Of a stretch of DNA of 64,000 nucleotides, positions 1 through 7,613 are shown one piece after another. The stretch covers positions 1,178,001-1,242,000 of the forward strand of contig CAWCWN010000003.1 in the NCBI GenBank assembly GCA_963799245.1. Reading direction: 5' to 3'. The position numbers and the translations under genes are program-made. The stretch is from CAWCWN01 sp963799245 (GTDB lineage Bacteria; Chloroflexota; Ktedonobacteria; Ktedonobacterales; Ktedonobacteraceae). The notes below the pieces were generated by a model. That model made no database searches, was not told where the DNA came from, and saw only the letters and a list, made by a program, of their open reading frames with translations. Within the stretch, counting starts at the first letter, position 1, and each line of letters begins with the position of its first letter.

Positions 1-310
1 CCATCCTGCCAGCATCGACTCTATTCCGACCTCCGCGGGCATGGAAGATTTTGTGAGCATGGGGGCGACAAGCGCTCACAAACTCCTGCGCATACTCGAG
101 CAGGCGCAGCAGGTCCTCGCCATCGAGTTGTTGTGCGCGGCCCAGATGCTGGAGTTCCGCAAACCTTTGAAACCGGGAGTTGGCGTACAGCAGGCCTTTG
201 AACTTGTACGCGCATATATCCCTATGCTCGAGCAAGACCGCAGCCTGGCCCCAGATATTGCCACCATGGCCAGGGCCGTCAAAGAGGGAGCCTTCAATGC
301 AATCGTATGA
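1..310 (+). CDS. hutH: Histidine ammonia-lyase, C-terminal part (cut by window start)
   Basis: Open from base 2 with no start in the window, so this is the 3' end of a longer gene. The visible ~102 residues begin HPASIDSIPTSAGMEDFVSM, which matches the conserved segment of histidine ammonia-lyase near the end of the substrate-binding region (usually PxSxDSIPTSxxQEDHVSMG). The tail has the helical ARAVKEGAF segment. The enzyme deaminates L-histidine to urocanate, the first step of histidine degradation, in the cytoplasm. The usual QEDH is MEDF here, so the residue normally His next to the active site differs; phenylalanine, tyrosine or other aromatic-amino-acid ammonia-lyase relatives are an alternative. 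A parS site follows the stop codon by 2 bp. The catalytic MIO triad lies outside the window. Confidence 0.85.
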   Translation, partial: HPASIDSIPTSAGMEDFVSMGATSAHKLLRILEQAQQVLAIELLCAAQMLEFRKPLKPGVGVQQAFELVRAYIPMLEQDRSLAPDIATMARAVKEGAFNAIV

Positions 311-312
311 GA

Positions 313-328
313 TGTTTCACGTGAAACA
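313..328. promoter_or_regulatory. parS site 1 (ParB-binding centromere)
   Basis: TGTTTCACGTGAAACA is a perfect 16-bp palindrome identical to the widespread bacterial parS consensus. It lies directly behind the hutH stop codon. ParB nucleates on such sites to load SMC and segregate the origin region. A second identical copy lies at 2079-2094. parS sites cluster near oriC, which agrees with the DnaA-box block at 9.9-10.8 kb. Confidence 0.9.
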
Positions 329-512
329 TCTTGCTCAACTGAATGAGGATGACCATTGGACCTGGCCAGCAGAGATAACATGCTTTACGGTTGTCTGCTT
401 GTTTTGACCAGGTGCATATGCTACACCTTCAGTGTAGCACGGTCAATGGAGACTAAGTATTTCTCACATGGAGAAGGCGCCGCGCGGCGCGCAAACGAAG
501 GGAGTAACGCCG

Positions 513-1982
513 GTGATTACTCATGATACCTCTGTGTATTCACCTGATCTTTCCTCAGCCCCAACACTTGATGAACAACGTGCCATACTGCGACAGCTAC
601 GCCAGCAACTGTTGCTGCAATATCGTCCCATTCTCCAGGAGGGCGCTGGACCAATACGCGTAATGGCGCGCATGGTCGCTGAACTGCTGCGGCGCTGCCG
701 CGAGCTGCACATCGCACCAGAGGTGATGTCGGGGGAAATTGTCAATCGCACCATAGGTGATATAGATCTACGCCAGGTGATCGAATGTGAAGGCGAACCA
801 GGCGGCCCTGCTGACTATCGCATGCTGGCGGAGGAGTTAGGGATAGCACTACCCGGTGAAAATATTGCTGGCTATGTGGCCAGCGGTGAGACGTATCTCT
901 GGCTTAAGCAGCAGACCCAGGAATGTGAGCGCTTGCTCCTGGCCGAGCAATTTGATATTCGCATCTACGATATTCTAGCTGTGGGCAACCCTATACTTCG
1001 CGCCTGGCTCGCCGCGGAGATGCAGCACTGGGGACTCGCGGCGAGCTCGGAGCAGGTCTTTCTTGGCCTGGGTGCGATGGATAGCATTAACAAGGTTCTA
1101 TGCGGCTTGAGACAATGGTATCGCGAACAGGCCGTCTCTGACGTCGCCGTTTTGTTTCCGGCTCCAGGTTTTGGCGTGCCTGAATGGCAGGCAAGGTCAT
1201 TTGGCTATCGTATCCACTCTTTCCAGACGAAGGCCGAACACTACTTCAAACTTACGGCGGCGGAACTCGACGAGCTACTCGCCCATAACTCTGATATCCG
1301 CCTGCTTTACCTGACCATCACAAACAATCCCACTACTTTTGCCTATTCACCGCAAGAACTCGCTGACATCCATACGCTTCTGCGCAGGTATCGCGACAAG
1401 GGTCAGGACCTGCTCATCCTGGCAGATCTCGCCTATATCGGCACGGGTCAGCCAGAGGAGGACCAGGCACGCATGGCGGCATTTTGCGCTCCCGCCGTCA
1501 TGGAGCACTGCATCCTGATCAATAGCCTGTCAAAAACATATTCCCTGACAGGCGAACGCTTTGGCTGGGTCACCTTTGGTAGCCCGGCCCTGGCCAACGC
1601 CATCGCCGCGGGTTGGTCAAATACCATGGCCTCGCTGCCTGCGGAATGGCAGTTGCGTTTTATGGCCTACCTGCGCCTGCTGCAGGCACGACCCTGGTTG
1701 GCTGAAAAGATGCGCGGCCTCTACCGCCTGCGCAGGCAGCGTTTCATCGCGCAATTGCACTCTATCGACACCAGGCTGCACCTGTTTGCGCACATCTTCA
1801 ACGACGATGATGCGACCGTCTACAACTGGAGTCAGCTGCGGCCAGGCGAAGATGCCTTCTCGCTTTTTGAGAAGACCGGTATTGCCGGCGTGCCTGGTTC
1901 AGGCTTTGGTTATACAGATGACTACGTGCGTTTCTCCATTGGCGTGCTCCCCGTTCCAGCGCAAGCCTTGACCACACATTAA
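513..1982 (+). CDS. PLP-dependent class I/II aminotransferase
   Basis: About 489 residues with the fold-type I signature: NNPT near residue 272, the PLP-binding Asp of the ADLAY segment near 305 and the Schiff-base lysine in SLSKTYSLTGERFGW near 341. It probably transfers an amino group between an amino acid and a keto acid in the cytoplasm; the substrate cannot be read from sequence. A 130-residue N-terminal helical region precedes the usual domain, making it longer than the ordinary ~400-residue aspartate aminotransferases and more like the long forms acting on bulky substrates. The GTG at 513 is preferred because AGGGAG sits 8 bp upstream; an in-frame ATG at 468 has no ribosome site. A small hairpin (GCTACAC/GTGTAGC, 420-438) lies upstream. 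Confidence 0.8.
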   Translation: MITHDTSVYSPDLSSAPTLDEQRAILRQLRQQLLLQYRPILQEGAGPIRVMARMVAELLRRCRELHIAPEVMSGEIVNRTIGDIDLRQVIECEGEPGGPADYRMLAEELGIALPGENIAGYVASGETYLWLKQQTQECERLLLAEQFDIRIYDILAVGNPILRAWLAAEMQHWGLAASSEQVFLGLGAMDSINKVLCGLRQWYREQAVSDVAVLFPAPGFGVPEWQARSFGYRIHSFQTKAEHYFKLTAAELDELLAHNSDIRLLYLTITNNPTTFAYSPQELADIHTLLRRYRDKGQDLLILADLAYIGTGQPEEDQARMAAFCAPAVMEHCILINSLSKTYSLTGERFGWVTFGSPALANAIAAGWSNTMASLPAEWQLRFMAYLRLLQARPWLAEKMRGLYRLRRQRFIAQLHSIDTRLHLFAHIFNDDDATVYNWSQLRPGEDAFSLFEKTGIAGVPGSGFGYTDDYVRFSIGVLPVPAQALTTH

Positions 1983-2059
1983 CACAGGTGATACTCTGTA
2001 TAGAGTAAAGACCTGTAGGCATTCAGAAACGACGCTTGTACTTATCTGAATGTGAGTAA

Positions 2060-2113
2060 ATGCAGTGGAACAGGAGTATGTTTCACGTGAAACATACTCC
2101 TGTTCCACTGCAT
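2060..2113. promoter_or_regulatory. parS site 2 at the centre of a 54-bp perfect palindrome
   Basis: The parS core occupies 2079-2094. The flanks on both sides continue to pair without a mismatch to 2060 and 2113, giving 27-bp arms. ParB needs only the central 16 bp. The long arms would also form a very strong hairpin in the transcript of the aminotransferase gene that ends at 1982, so the element may double as a transcription terminator, although no T-tract follows. Confidence 0.88.
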
Positions 2114-2265
2114 GCTTGCCTTGTGATAGGCCTTTTCGAGCTGATGTTTTAAGAAGAGACTCGTCCCCTGGTGGGACCTGAAATCCATACCTTCTGGACA
2201 GGTTGGCCGCTCGTGCGCTGATTACCCATTACCTGCCCGGGAGACATGAAAGGAGTACGTCCAGC

Positions 2266-3279
2266 ATGACCACTCGTATAGGTATTAATGGCTTCGGCCG
2301 CATAGGCCGCCAATCGGTCAAAGCCATTCTTGAACGCCATCCCCGCGATCTCGAGGTCGTCGCAGTGAACGATTTGACCGATACAAAAACCAATGCCCAT
2401 CTTTTAAAGTACGACTCAACCTATGGCCGTTTCCCAGGTGAGGTTGAGGCCACCAGCGACTCCCTCATCGTCAATGGACGCAGCATTAAAGTAATTTCGC
2501 AGCGCGACCCGGCCCAGATTCCCTGGGGTGACCTGGGTGTTGAGCTGGTGATCGAGTCTACTGGCCTGTTTACCGACGCGGATAAAGCTTCAGCTCACCT
2601 GCGGGGTGGAGCAAAAAAAGTGATTATTTCCGCCCCAGCTAAGGGAGAAGACCTGACGATGGTGCTCGGGGTCAACGAAGACGCCTATGATCCCACCAAG
2701 CATCATATTATTTCTAACGCCTCCTGCACGACGAACTGCCTGGCCCCGGCCGCCAAAGTGCTCAACGATGCCTTTGGTATCGAACGCGGACTGATGAACA
2801 CCATCCACTCCTATACCAACGATCAGCGGATCCTTGACCAGGTCCACAAAGACCTGCGCCGTGCCCGTACGGCCGGGGCAAACATCATTCCCACCACCAC
2901 AGGTGCCGCGCGCGCGCTCGCCCTGGTCATCCCCGAGCTTAAAGGTCGCTTCGATGGCATGTCGCTGCGCGTGCCAACGGTCACCGTCTCGGTGGTTGAC
3001 TTTGTGGCAAGCGTGCGCAAGGAGGCGGATCGGGACAGCATCAACGCCGCCTTTAGGGAGGCAGCAGCGGGTTCACTGCGGGGGATCCTTGATTATAGCG
3101 AGGAGCCACTCGTCTCCACCGACTTCCGCGGCGACTCCCACTCTTCAATCATCGATGGCCTCTCAACAATGGTAATCGGCGGCAATATGGTCAAGGTTCT
3201 TGCCTGGTACGACAACGAATGGGGCTACTCTTGCCGCGTTGCTGACCTGGCAAACTTTGTCGCTCAGAAAGGCTTTTAG
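2266..3279 (+). CDS. gap: Glyceraldehyde-3-phosphate dehydrogenase, type I
   Basis: 337 residues, full length for the family. The NAD-binding loop INGFGRIGR (residues 7-15), Asp36 in VNDL (favouring NAD over NADP) and the catalytic Cys154 in SNASCTTNCLAP are all present, as is the C-terminal WYDNEWGYSCR segment. It oxidises glyceraldehyde 3-phosphate to 1,3-bisphosphoglycerate in glycolysis. The ATG at 2266 is chosen because AGGAG lies 10 bp upstream and the protein then begins exactly at the Rossmann fold; the frame stays open back to 2203 without homology. It is followed after 20 bp by the pgk remnant and then tpiA, so the three are probably one transcript. Confidence 0.97.
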   Translation: MTTRIGINGFGRIGRQSVKAILERHPRDLEVVAVNDLTDTKTNAHLLKYDSTYGRFPGEVEATSDSLIVNGRSIKVISQRDPAQIPWGDLGVELVIESTGLFTDADKASAHLRGGAKKVIISAPAKGEDLTMVLGVNEDAYDPTKHHIISNASCTTNCLAPAAKVLNDAFGIERGLMNTIHSYTNDQRILDQVHKDLRRARTAGANIIPTTTGAARALALVIPELKGRFDGMSLRVPTVTVSVVDFVASVRKEADRDSINAAFREAAAGSLRGILDYSEEPLVSTDFRGDSHSSIIDGLSTMVIGGNMVKVLAWYDNEWGYSCRVADLANFVAQKGF

Positions 3280-3299
3280 CCGCAGGAGGGGGGAGGCGT

Positions 3300-3692
3300 A
3301 TGAATAAGAAGACCGTCGGGGACATCGACGTGCGCGTTAAGCACGTGGTAGCCAGTAACCAGGTCGGCTGGCGCATCCTGGATATCGGCCCGCAAAGTAT
3401 CACCGCCTTTCGCCAGGCGCTGGCAAACGCGCAGACAAGCGCGTGGAATGGCACCCTGGAAGTTGCGGAGATAGCAGCATTTGCCGGTGGCAGCGTCGCG
3501 ATCATCGCGACGCTGCCACAGCGCACTCAAAGTGGCGCGACAACCATTATCGGAGGTGGCGCTTCCGCCGCCGCCGTCGAACAGGCAGGCAGCACCACAA
3601 AGATGACGCATGTCTCGACAGGCGGTGGGGCATCGTTAGAATTCCTGGCAGGACGTGTCCTGCCAGGAATTGCAGCATTACAGGATAAGTAA
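3300..3692 (+). pseudogene. Phosphoglycerate kinase C-terminal remnant (still an open frame)
   Basis: Only 130 residues against ~400 for phosphoglycerate kinase. From residue 23 on it aligns by eye to the end of the C-terminal domain: GWRILDIGP, AWNG, ATTIIGGG, STGGGASLEFL, LPGIAALQDK. The N-terminal domain and most of the ATP-binding domain are absent, and the preceding gene leaves no room for them. The active-site Asp of the usual GGGDS is Ala88, and the GPMGVFE loop is changed to GTLEVAE, so it cannot be a kinase. It nevertheless has a clean ATG behind GGAGGGGGGAGG, no stops, and sits exactly where a full pgk belongs between gap and tpiA, 2 bp before tpiA. It may be a decaying gene or a retained short protein needed for coupling to tpiA. 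Confidence 0.85.
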
Positions 3693-3694
3693 TT

Positions 3695-4492
3695 ATGAAA
3701 ACTCCTACGCGTACCGCGATCATCGCGGGCAACTGGAAAATGAACTACGGCCCACAGAGGGCTGCCAGCTTCGCCAGGGAAATTGTCCCCGCACTGGACG
3801 ATGCCCTGCGCCACACGGCACATGTAATGTCAATTCTCTGCCCACCTGCCATCTCGTTGCAGGCCGTGCGCGCTGTGCTGGACGCCGCCCCTCACCCTCA
3901 CATCGAACTTGGCGCCCAGAACATGTACTTTGAAGAGCAGGGCGCCTTCACCGGCGAAATTTCACCCGGCATGGTCCATGAGCTCTGTAGCTCGGTCATC
4001 CTTGGTCACTCCGAGCGGCGCACCTATTTCGCTGAAAGCGACGCCCTGGTGAATAAGAAGGCGCAGGCCGCGCTGCAGCACAGCTTACGCCCCATCATAT
4101 GCATAGGTGAACACGAACAGGAGTATGAAGCGGGACAAACGGAGCAGGTCATCCGCGCGCAGGTGCAGCAGAGCCTGGCCAACTTTGATGGGCCCGCGGC
4201 AGAGCAGGTTGTCGTGGCCTACGAACCTATCTGGGCTATCGGGACCGGCAAAGCCGCCACAGCCGAGGGTGCGGGGAACGTTATTGCCCTTATCCGCCAG
4301 CTGTATAAAGATATGTATGGAACAGAGGCGGCCCAGGCGCTGCGCATCCTCTATGGAGGCAGCGTCGCCTCGGGCAATATCGCTGAATTTATGGCGCATC
4401 CCGACATCGATGGAGCATTGGTCGGGGGCGCCAGCATCAAAGCGGACTTTGTAGAGATAGTGCGCACCACGATCGCGACTATCGCTCGCTAA
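3695..4492 (+). CDS. tpiA: Triosephosphate isomerase
   Basis: 265 residues, slightly longer than the usual 250. It interconverts dihydroxyacetone phosphate and glyceraldehyde 3-phosphate. Catalytic residues are visible: Lys15 in AGNWKMN, His105 in LGHSERR, Glu177 in AYEPIWAIGTG, and the phosphate-binding LYGGSV and GALVGGAS loops near the C-terminus. The start lies 2 bp after the stop of the pgk remnant, so translation is probably coupled. A strong bidirectional hairpin follows immediately after the stop. Confidence 0.97.
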   Translation: MKTPTRTAIIAGNWKMNYGPQRAASFAREIVPALDDALRHTAHVMSILCPPAISLQAVRAVLDAAPHPHIELGAQNMYFEEQGAFTGEISPGMVHELCSSVILGHSERRTYFAESDALVNKKAQAALQHSLRPIICIGEHEQEYEAGQTEQVIRAQVQQSLANFDGPAAEQVVVAYEPIWAIGTGKAATAEGAGNVIALIRQLYKDMYGTEAAQALRILYGGSVASGNIAEFMAHPDIDGALVGGASIKADFVEIVRTTIATIAR

Positions 4493-4493
4493 T

Positions 4494-4537
4494 GCAACAG
4501 AGAAGAGGAGGGTAATTCTCCTCCTCCTCTCTGTTGC
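4494..4537. terminator. Bidirectional terminator between tpiA and the CpaF-like gene
   Basis: An 18-bp stem with one mismatch (left arm 4494-4511, right arm 4520-4537) separates two converging genes. No long T-tract follows on either strand, but position and stem strength point to a shared terminator. Confidence 0.7.
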
Positions 4538-4539
4538 AG

Positions 4540-6027
4540 CTAGAACGGCCAGGTGCTGGATCTCGTGGAACCAGTTGCAGGTTGCCCAAGCACATCTTTT
4601 GGCTTGAAGAGCTCGGGGGAGAGGTGCAATCCCATTGCCTTAAGCCTGGAAAGAAAGCTCGGAACAAAACCACTCGCCTCAAATGCACCCTCATGGCGAA
4701 AATGAAAGATGCTCTGCAGTTTCATAGCCGCATTTTCGACACGCTGCACTTCCGCGATATTGAGTATGCGGCGTGAGCCGTCAGGTAAACGCGCGATGAA
4801 CACGATTACATCCAGGGCGTCTGCGAGCTGCGTGCGTACCAGGGGCAGTGACAGGGCGGGGTCAGCCGCCCGGTACATGTTTTCCAGGCGGCTGAGGCAA
4901 TTGCGCGCATCATGCGCGAAGATGGAGAGTAGTACTCCCCCGTGACCATTATTCATGGCCTGGACCAGCTCCACCACCTCACTCCCCCGGCATTCATCGA
5001 GTAATATGCGCTCTGAGCCGGTGCGCAGGGCATTGACGACCAGGTCGCGTAAAGTAACGCCAGCGCCTCCTGCAGCGCCAGGGGCGGCCTGCTGTGCCAC
5101 CAGGGCTATAACGTGTTTTTGACTCAATCTCAGCTGCGCTGCTTCCTCGAGCGTTACAATACGCTCGTCCGCTGCTATATAGGTACTGAGCGCATTCAAC
5201 AGCGTTGTCCGGCCTGAGCCAACGCCGCCACAGACGGCGATATTTAAGTGCCCCCGCACACATGCGCCTAGAAAATCTGCCATCTCATGCGTCAGGGTAG
5301 CGCTGGCAAGCAGATCGCCGATGTTCAAGGGCTCCTTTGGGCCCCTGAGAATAGTGATCGTCGGTCCATTGACCGCGCTCGGCGGCAGAACAATGTTGAC
5401 GCAAGAGCTATCAGGCAAACGCACATCAATGATTGGCCAGTTGGTCGGTAAACGTCGACCCGCGCGGCGCAGCATATTCTCTATAATACGCAGCATGTGA
5501 CGCTCATCTTCAAAATAGCACACTGCATCTTCGACCTTCTCGCCCCGTTCGACATAGACAAAACGAGGTCCTACCGCCATGATCTTTGTAACGCTCTCAT
5601 CCCTCAGCAAGCTCTCAAGCGGGCCGTAACCAAGCACCTCGCCAGAGACGCTCTGCAGAAGCGCCTCCGCCTGGGTGATGCCACCCACTCGCCGGGCTAA
5701 CGTAACGTCTGCGCGCAAGATCTCAATTCCACGCCTGCGCACATACTTTGCCAATGTAGCTTCAGGCACAGTTGCAAGGTCCGGCTTTTGCAATTCCTGC
5801 CAGATGCGCTCGCTCAGGCTCAATACAACAGGCCAGAGTGGATGTCCTGGCGTGAGCCGCACAGCGGGTACGTCCTCTCCTTCCTGTCGTTCATCGGCTG
5901 GTGCCGGCGGCTGAGCCGGGGAGGGCCTGGGAGACCCCGGACCAACATCATTTAGCCATGCATCATCTTGAGAGATAGCTTCAGGCTGCTCCGCTGCCTG
6001 AGGAAGAGTGGTGTTTTTCAACGACAT
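4540..6027 (-). CDS. CpaF/TadA-family secretion ATPase with altered Walker A
   Basis: About 495 residues. The first ~60 are Pro/Ala-rich, followed by the N-terminal domain and the RecA-like ATPase of the type II/IV secretion superfamily. These ATPases sit at the inner face of the membrane and power pilus assembly or secretion. Family landmarks are YGPLESLL, ITILRGP and RGSEVVELVQAMNNGH. The nucleotide loop reads GGVGSGRTT (near residue 273), so the invariant Walker A lysine is Arg, and the His box usually written TIHAN reads SIFAH. ATPase activity may therefore be weak or lost. No other pilus or secretion gene is nearby, so it is a solo copy. ATG at 6027 follows GTGGAGC; a TTG lies two codons upstream. 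Confidence 0.8.
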   Translation of the reverse strand: MSLKNTTLPQAAEQPEAISQDDAWLNDVGPGSPRPSPAQPPAPADERQEGEDVPAVRLTPGHPLWPVVLSLSERIWQELQKPDLATVPEATLAKYVRRRGIEILRADVTLARRVGGITQAEALLQSVSGEVLGYGPLESLLRDESVTKIMAVGPRFVYVERGEKVEDAVCYFEDERHMLRIIENMLRRAGRRLPTNWPIIDVRLPDSSCVNIVLPPSAVNGPTITILRGPKEPLNIGDLLASATLTHEMADFLGACVRGHLNIAVCGGVGSGRTTLLNALSTYIAADERIVTLEEAAQLRLSQKHVIALVAQQAAPGAAGGAGVTLRDLVVNALRTGSERILLDECRGSEVVELVQAMNNGHGGVLLSIFAHDARNCLSRLENMYRAADPALSLPLVRTQLADALDVIVFIARLPDGSRRILNIAEVQRVENAAMKLQSIFHFRHEGAFEASGFVPSFLSRLKAMGLHLSPELFKPKDVLGQPATGSTRSSTWPF

Positions 6028-6177
6028 CAGCAAGCTCCACAGTATTAATCATCCAGGCATACTTTATATCCAGAAATGATATCTATCCTACTTGTAGTAT
6101 ATATATGCCCCAATGGGGTGCTGTTGAAAGTAATTCTCGTAATTTATATTTCTTTGCTACCTCCGTCTTGCAAACGA

Positions 6178-6207
6178 CAAAAAGAGGGCCCCCGCCGGGG
6201 GCCCTCT
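6178..6207 (-). terminator. Rho-independent terminator of sigA
   Basis: An 11-bp GC-rich stem (6183-6193 with 6197-6207, loop GCC) followed on the minus strand by TTTTTGT. It lies 16 bp past the sigA stop and would end the leftward dnaG-sigA transcript. Confidence 0.88.
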
Positions 6208-6222
6208 TCAGTCTGGTCTACC

Positions 6223-7482
6223 TTAGTCCAGGTAATCCTTCAATTTGCGGCTACGGCTCGGGTGGCGAAGTTTACGCAGCGCCTTGGCCTCAATCTGACG
6301 AATACGCTCACGGGTCACGTGAAACTCTTTACCAACCTCCTCCAGCGTGCGGCTACGGCCGTCATCAAGGCCGAAACGCAACTGAAGCACCTTGCGCTCA
6401 CGCTCGGTTAAGCTATCGAGCACATCCTCCACCTGCTCTTTGAGTAACTGGTGGCTGGCCGCGTCGGCGGGAGCCAGCGCGGTGTGATCCTCGATAAAAT
6501 CGCCCAGGTGACTATCGTCCTCCTCACCGATGGGAGTTTCCAGGCTCACGGGCTCCTGACTGACCTTGATAATCTCACGTACCTTCTCGGCGCTAATCTC
6601 CATCTGCTCAGCAATCTCTTCCGACGTCGGCTCGCGTCCCAGGTCTTGCAGCAGGCGGCGGCTGATACGAATCAGGCGGTTGATTGTCTCCACCATGTGC
6701 ACCGGAATGCGAATTGTGCGCGCCTGGTCAGCGATGGCACGTGTAATCGCCTGGCAAATCCACCAGGTTGCATAGGTGCTGAATTTGTAGCCTTTGGTGT
6801 AGTCGAACTTCTCAACCGCGCGAATCAGGCCGATATTCCCCTCCTGGATCAGATCCAGCAGGCTCATGCCGCGACCGATATACTTTTTCGCGACGCTCAC
6901 GACCAGGCGCAAGTTAGCCTCGGTTAAACGGCGCTGGGCCTCCTCGCCATCATCAACATAGCGACGATTTGGAAACGCTTTAAGACGTTCAAGCTTCCCG
7001 CGCTCCATCCGTTGCGCTAGGCGTACCTCTTCCTCGGCGGAAAGCAGGGGCACGCGGCCAATCTCACGCAGGTACATGCGCACCGGATCATCCAGGCTAC
7101 TTTCCAGGTCTGCAACCACAATGCCAAAGCCATCTTGCAGATCATCCCATTTATTGCTCGCCATAACATCCACCTCGTCTTCAGGACCAGGCTCCCAATC
7201 TGCTGGCGGCTCTTTGGTTGGATCCAGGGCATCCATAGGCTCTTCGTCCTGCAGTTTAGAAAACAGGTCAAACGACTCATGCTCATTGGCAGGCGCCACA
7301 AGACTCCCGCTGGCTGCCGCATGATTTTGTTGACCTATAGGATCATTTTCAAAGACATTTTCCGTATCACTCAATAATGACTCTTCAAACGGTTCAATTT
7401 TGAACATTTCTCTCAATGGTTCCGTGCTTAACACACGATCACTGTGTACCCGATCAATCACTTCTTGTTCCCTATTCACCAT
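6223..7482 (-). CDS. sigA: Primary RNA polymerase sigma factor (sigma-70, RpoD/SigA)
   Basis: 419 residues. An acidic N-terminal ~130 residues is followed by region 1.2 (DPVRMYLREIG), region 2 (NLRLVVSVAKKYIGRGM, then GYKFSTYATWW), region 3 (RIPVHMVETINRL) and region 4 (RERKVLQLRFGL, then VTRERIRQIEAKALRKLRHP). It directs core RNA polymerase to housekeeping promoters. Residue 243 in region 2.4 is Cys (TGC at 6756-6754), where the segment WWIRQAITR normally carries Arg. The start is supported by GGAGGGGG 8 bp upstream. dnaG lies 131 bp upstream on the same strand, the familiar dnaG-sigA pairing, and a terminator closes the unit. Confidence 0.97.
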   Translation of the reverse strand: MVNREQEVIDRVHSDRVLSTEPLREMFKIEPFEESLLSDTENVFENDPIGQQNHAAASGSLVAPANEHESFDLFSKLQDEEPMDALDPTKEPPADWEPGPEDEVDVMASNKWDDLQDGFGIVVADLESSLDDPVRMYLREIGRVPLLSAEEEVRLAQRMERGKLERLKAFPNRRYVDDGEEAQRRLTEANLRLVVSVAKKYIGRGMSLLDLIQEGNIGLIRAVEKFDYTKGYKFSTYATWWICQAITRAIADQARTIRIPVHMVETINRLIRISRRLLQDLGREPTSEEIAEQMEISAEKVREIIKVSQEPVSLETPIGEEDDSHLGDFIEDHTALAPADAASHQLLKEQVEDVLDSLTERERKVLQLRFGLDDGRSRTLEEVGKEFHVTRERIRQIEAKALRKLRHPSRSRKLKDYLD

Positions 7483-7613
7483 TATGGCATCCCCCTCCAG
7501 AAAACAGGCTGATTATGATAAACGAAAAAATGATAGATCCTGTTTCCTGATACAATTGAGTAATGATGATTCCACTATTTACCACTGACATTGGCATACA
7601 CCGGGAGCTCTCC

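Noticed and set aside
3443..3688. Arg-rich alternative frame over the pgk remnant
   Set aside because: Frame shadow; the 3300 frame carries all recognisable pgk motifs.
6317..6332. parS-like TCACGTGAAAC within sigA
   Set aside because: Only part of the 16-mer matches, and the bases encode the conserved FHVTRE segment.
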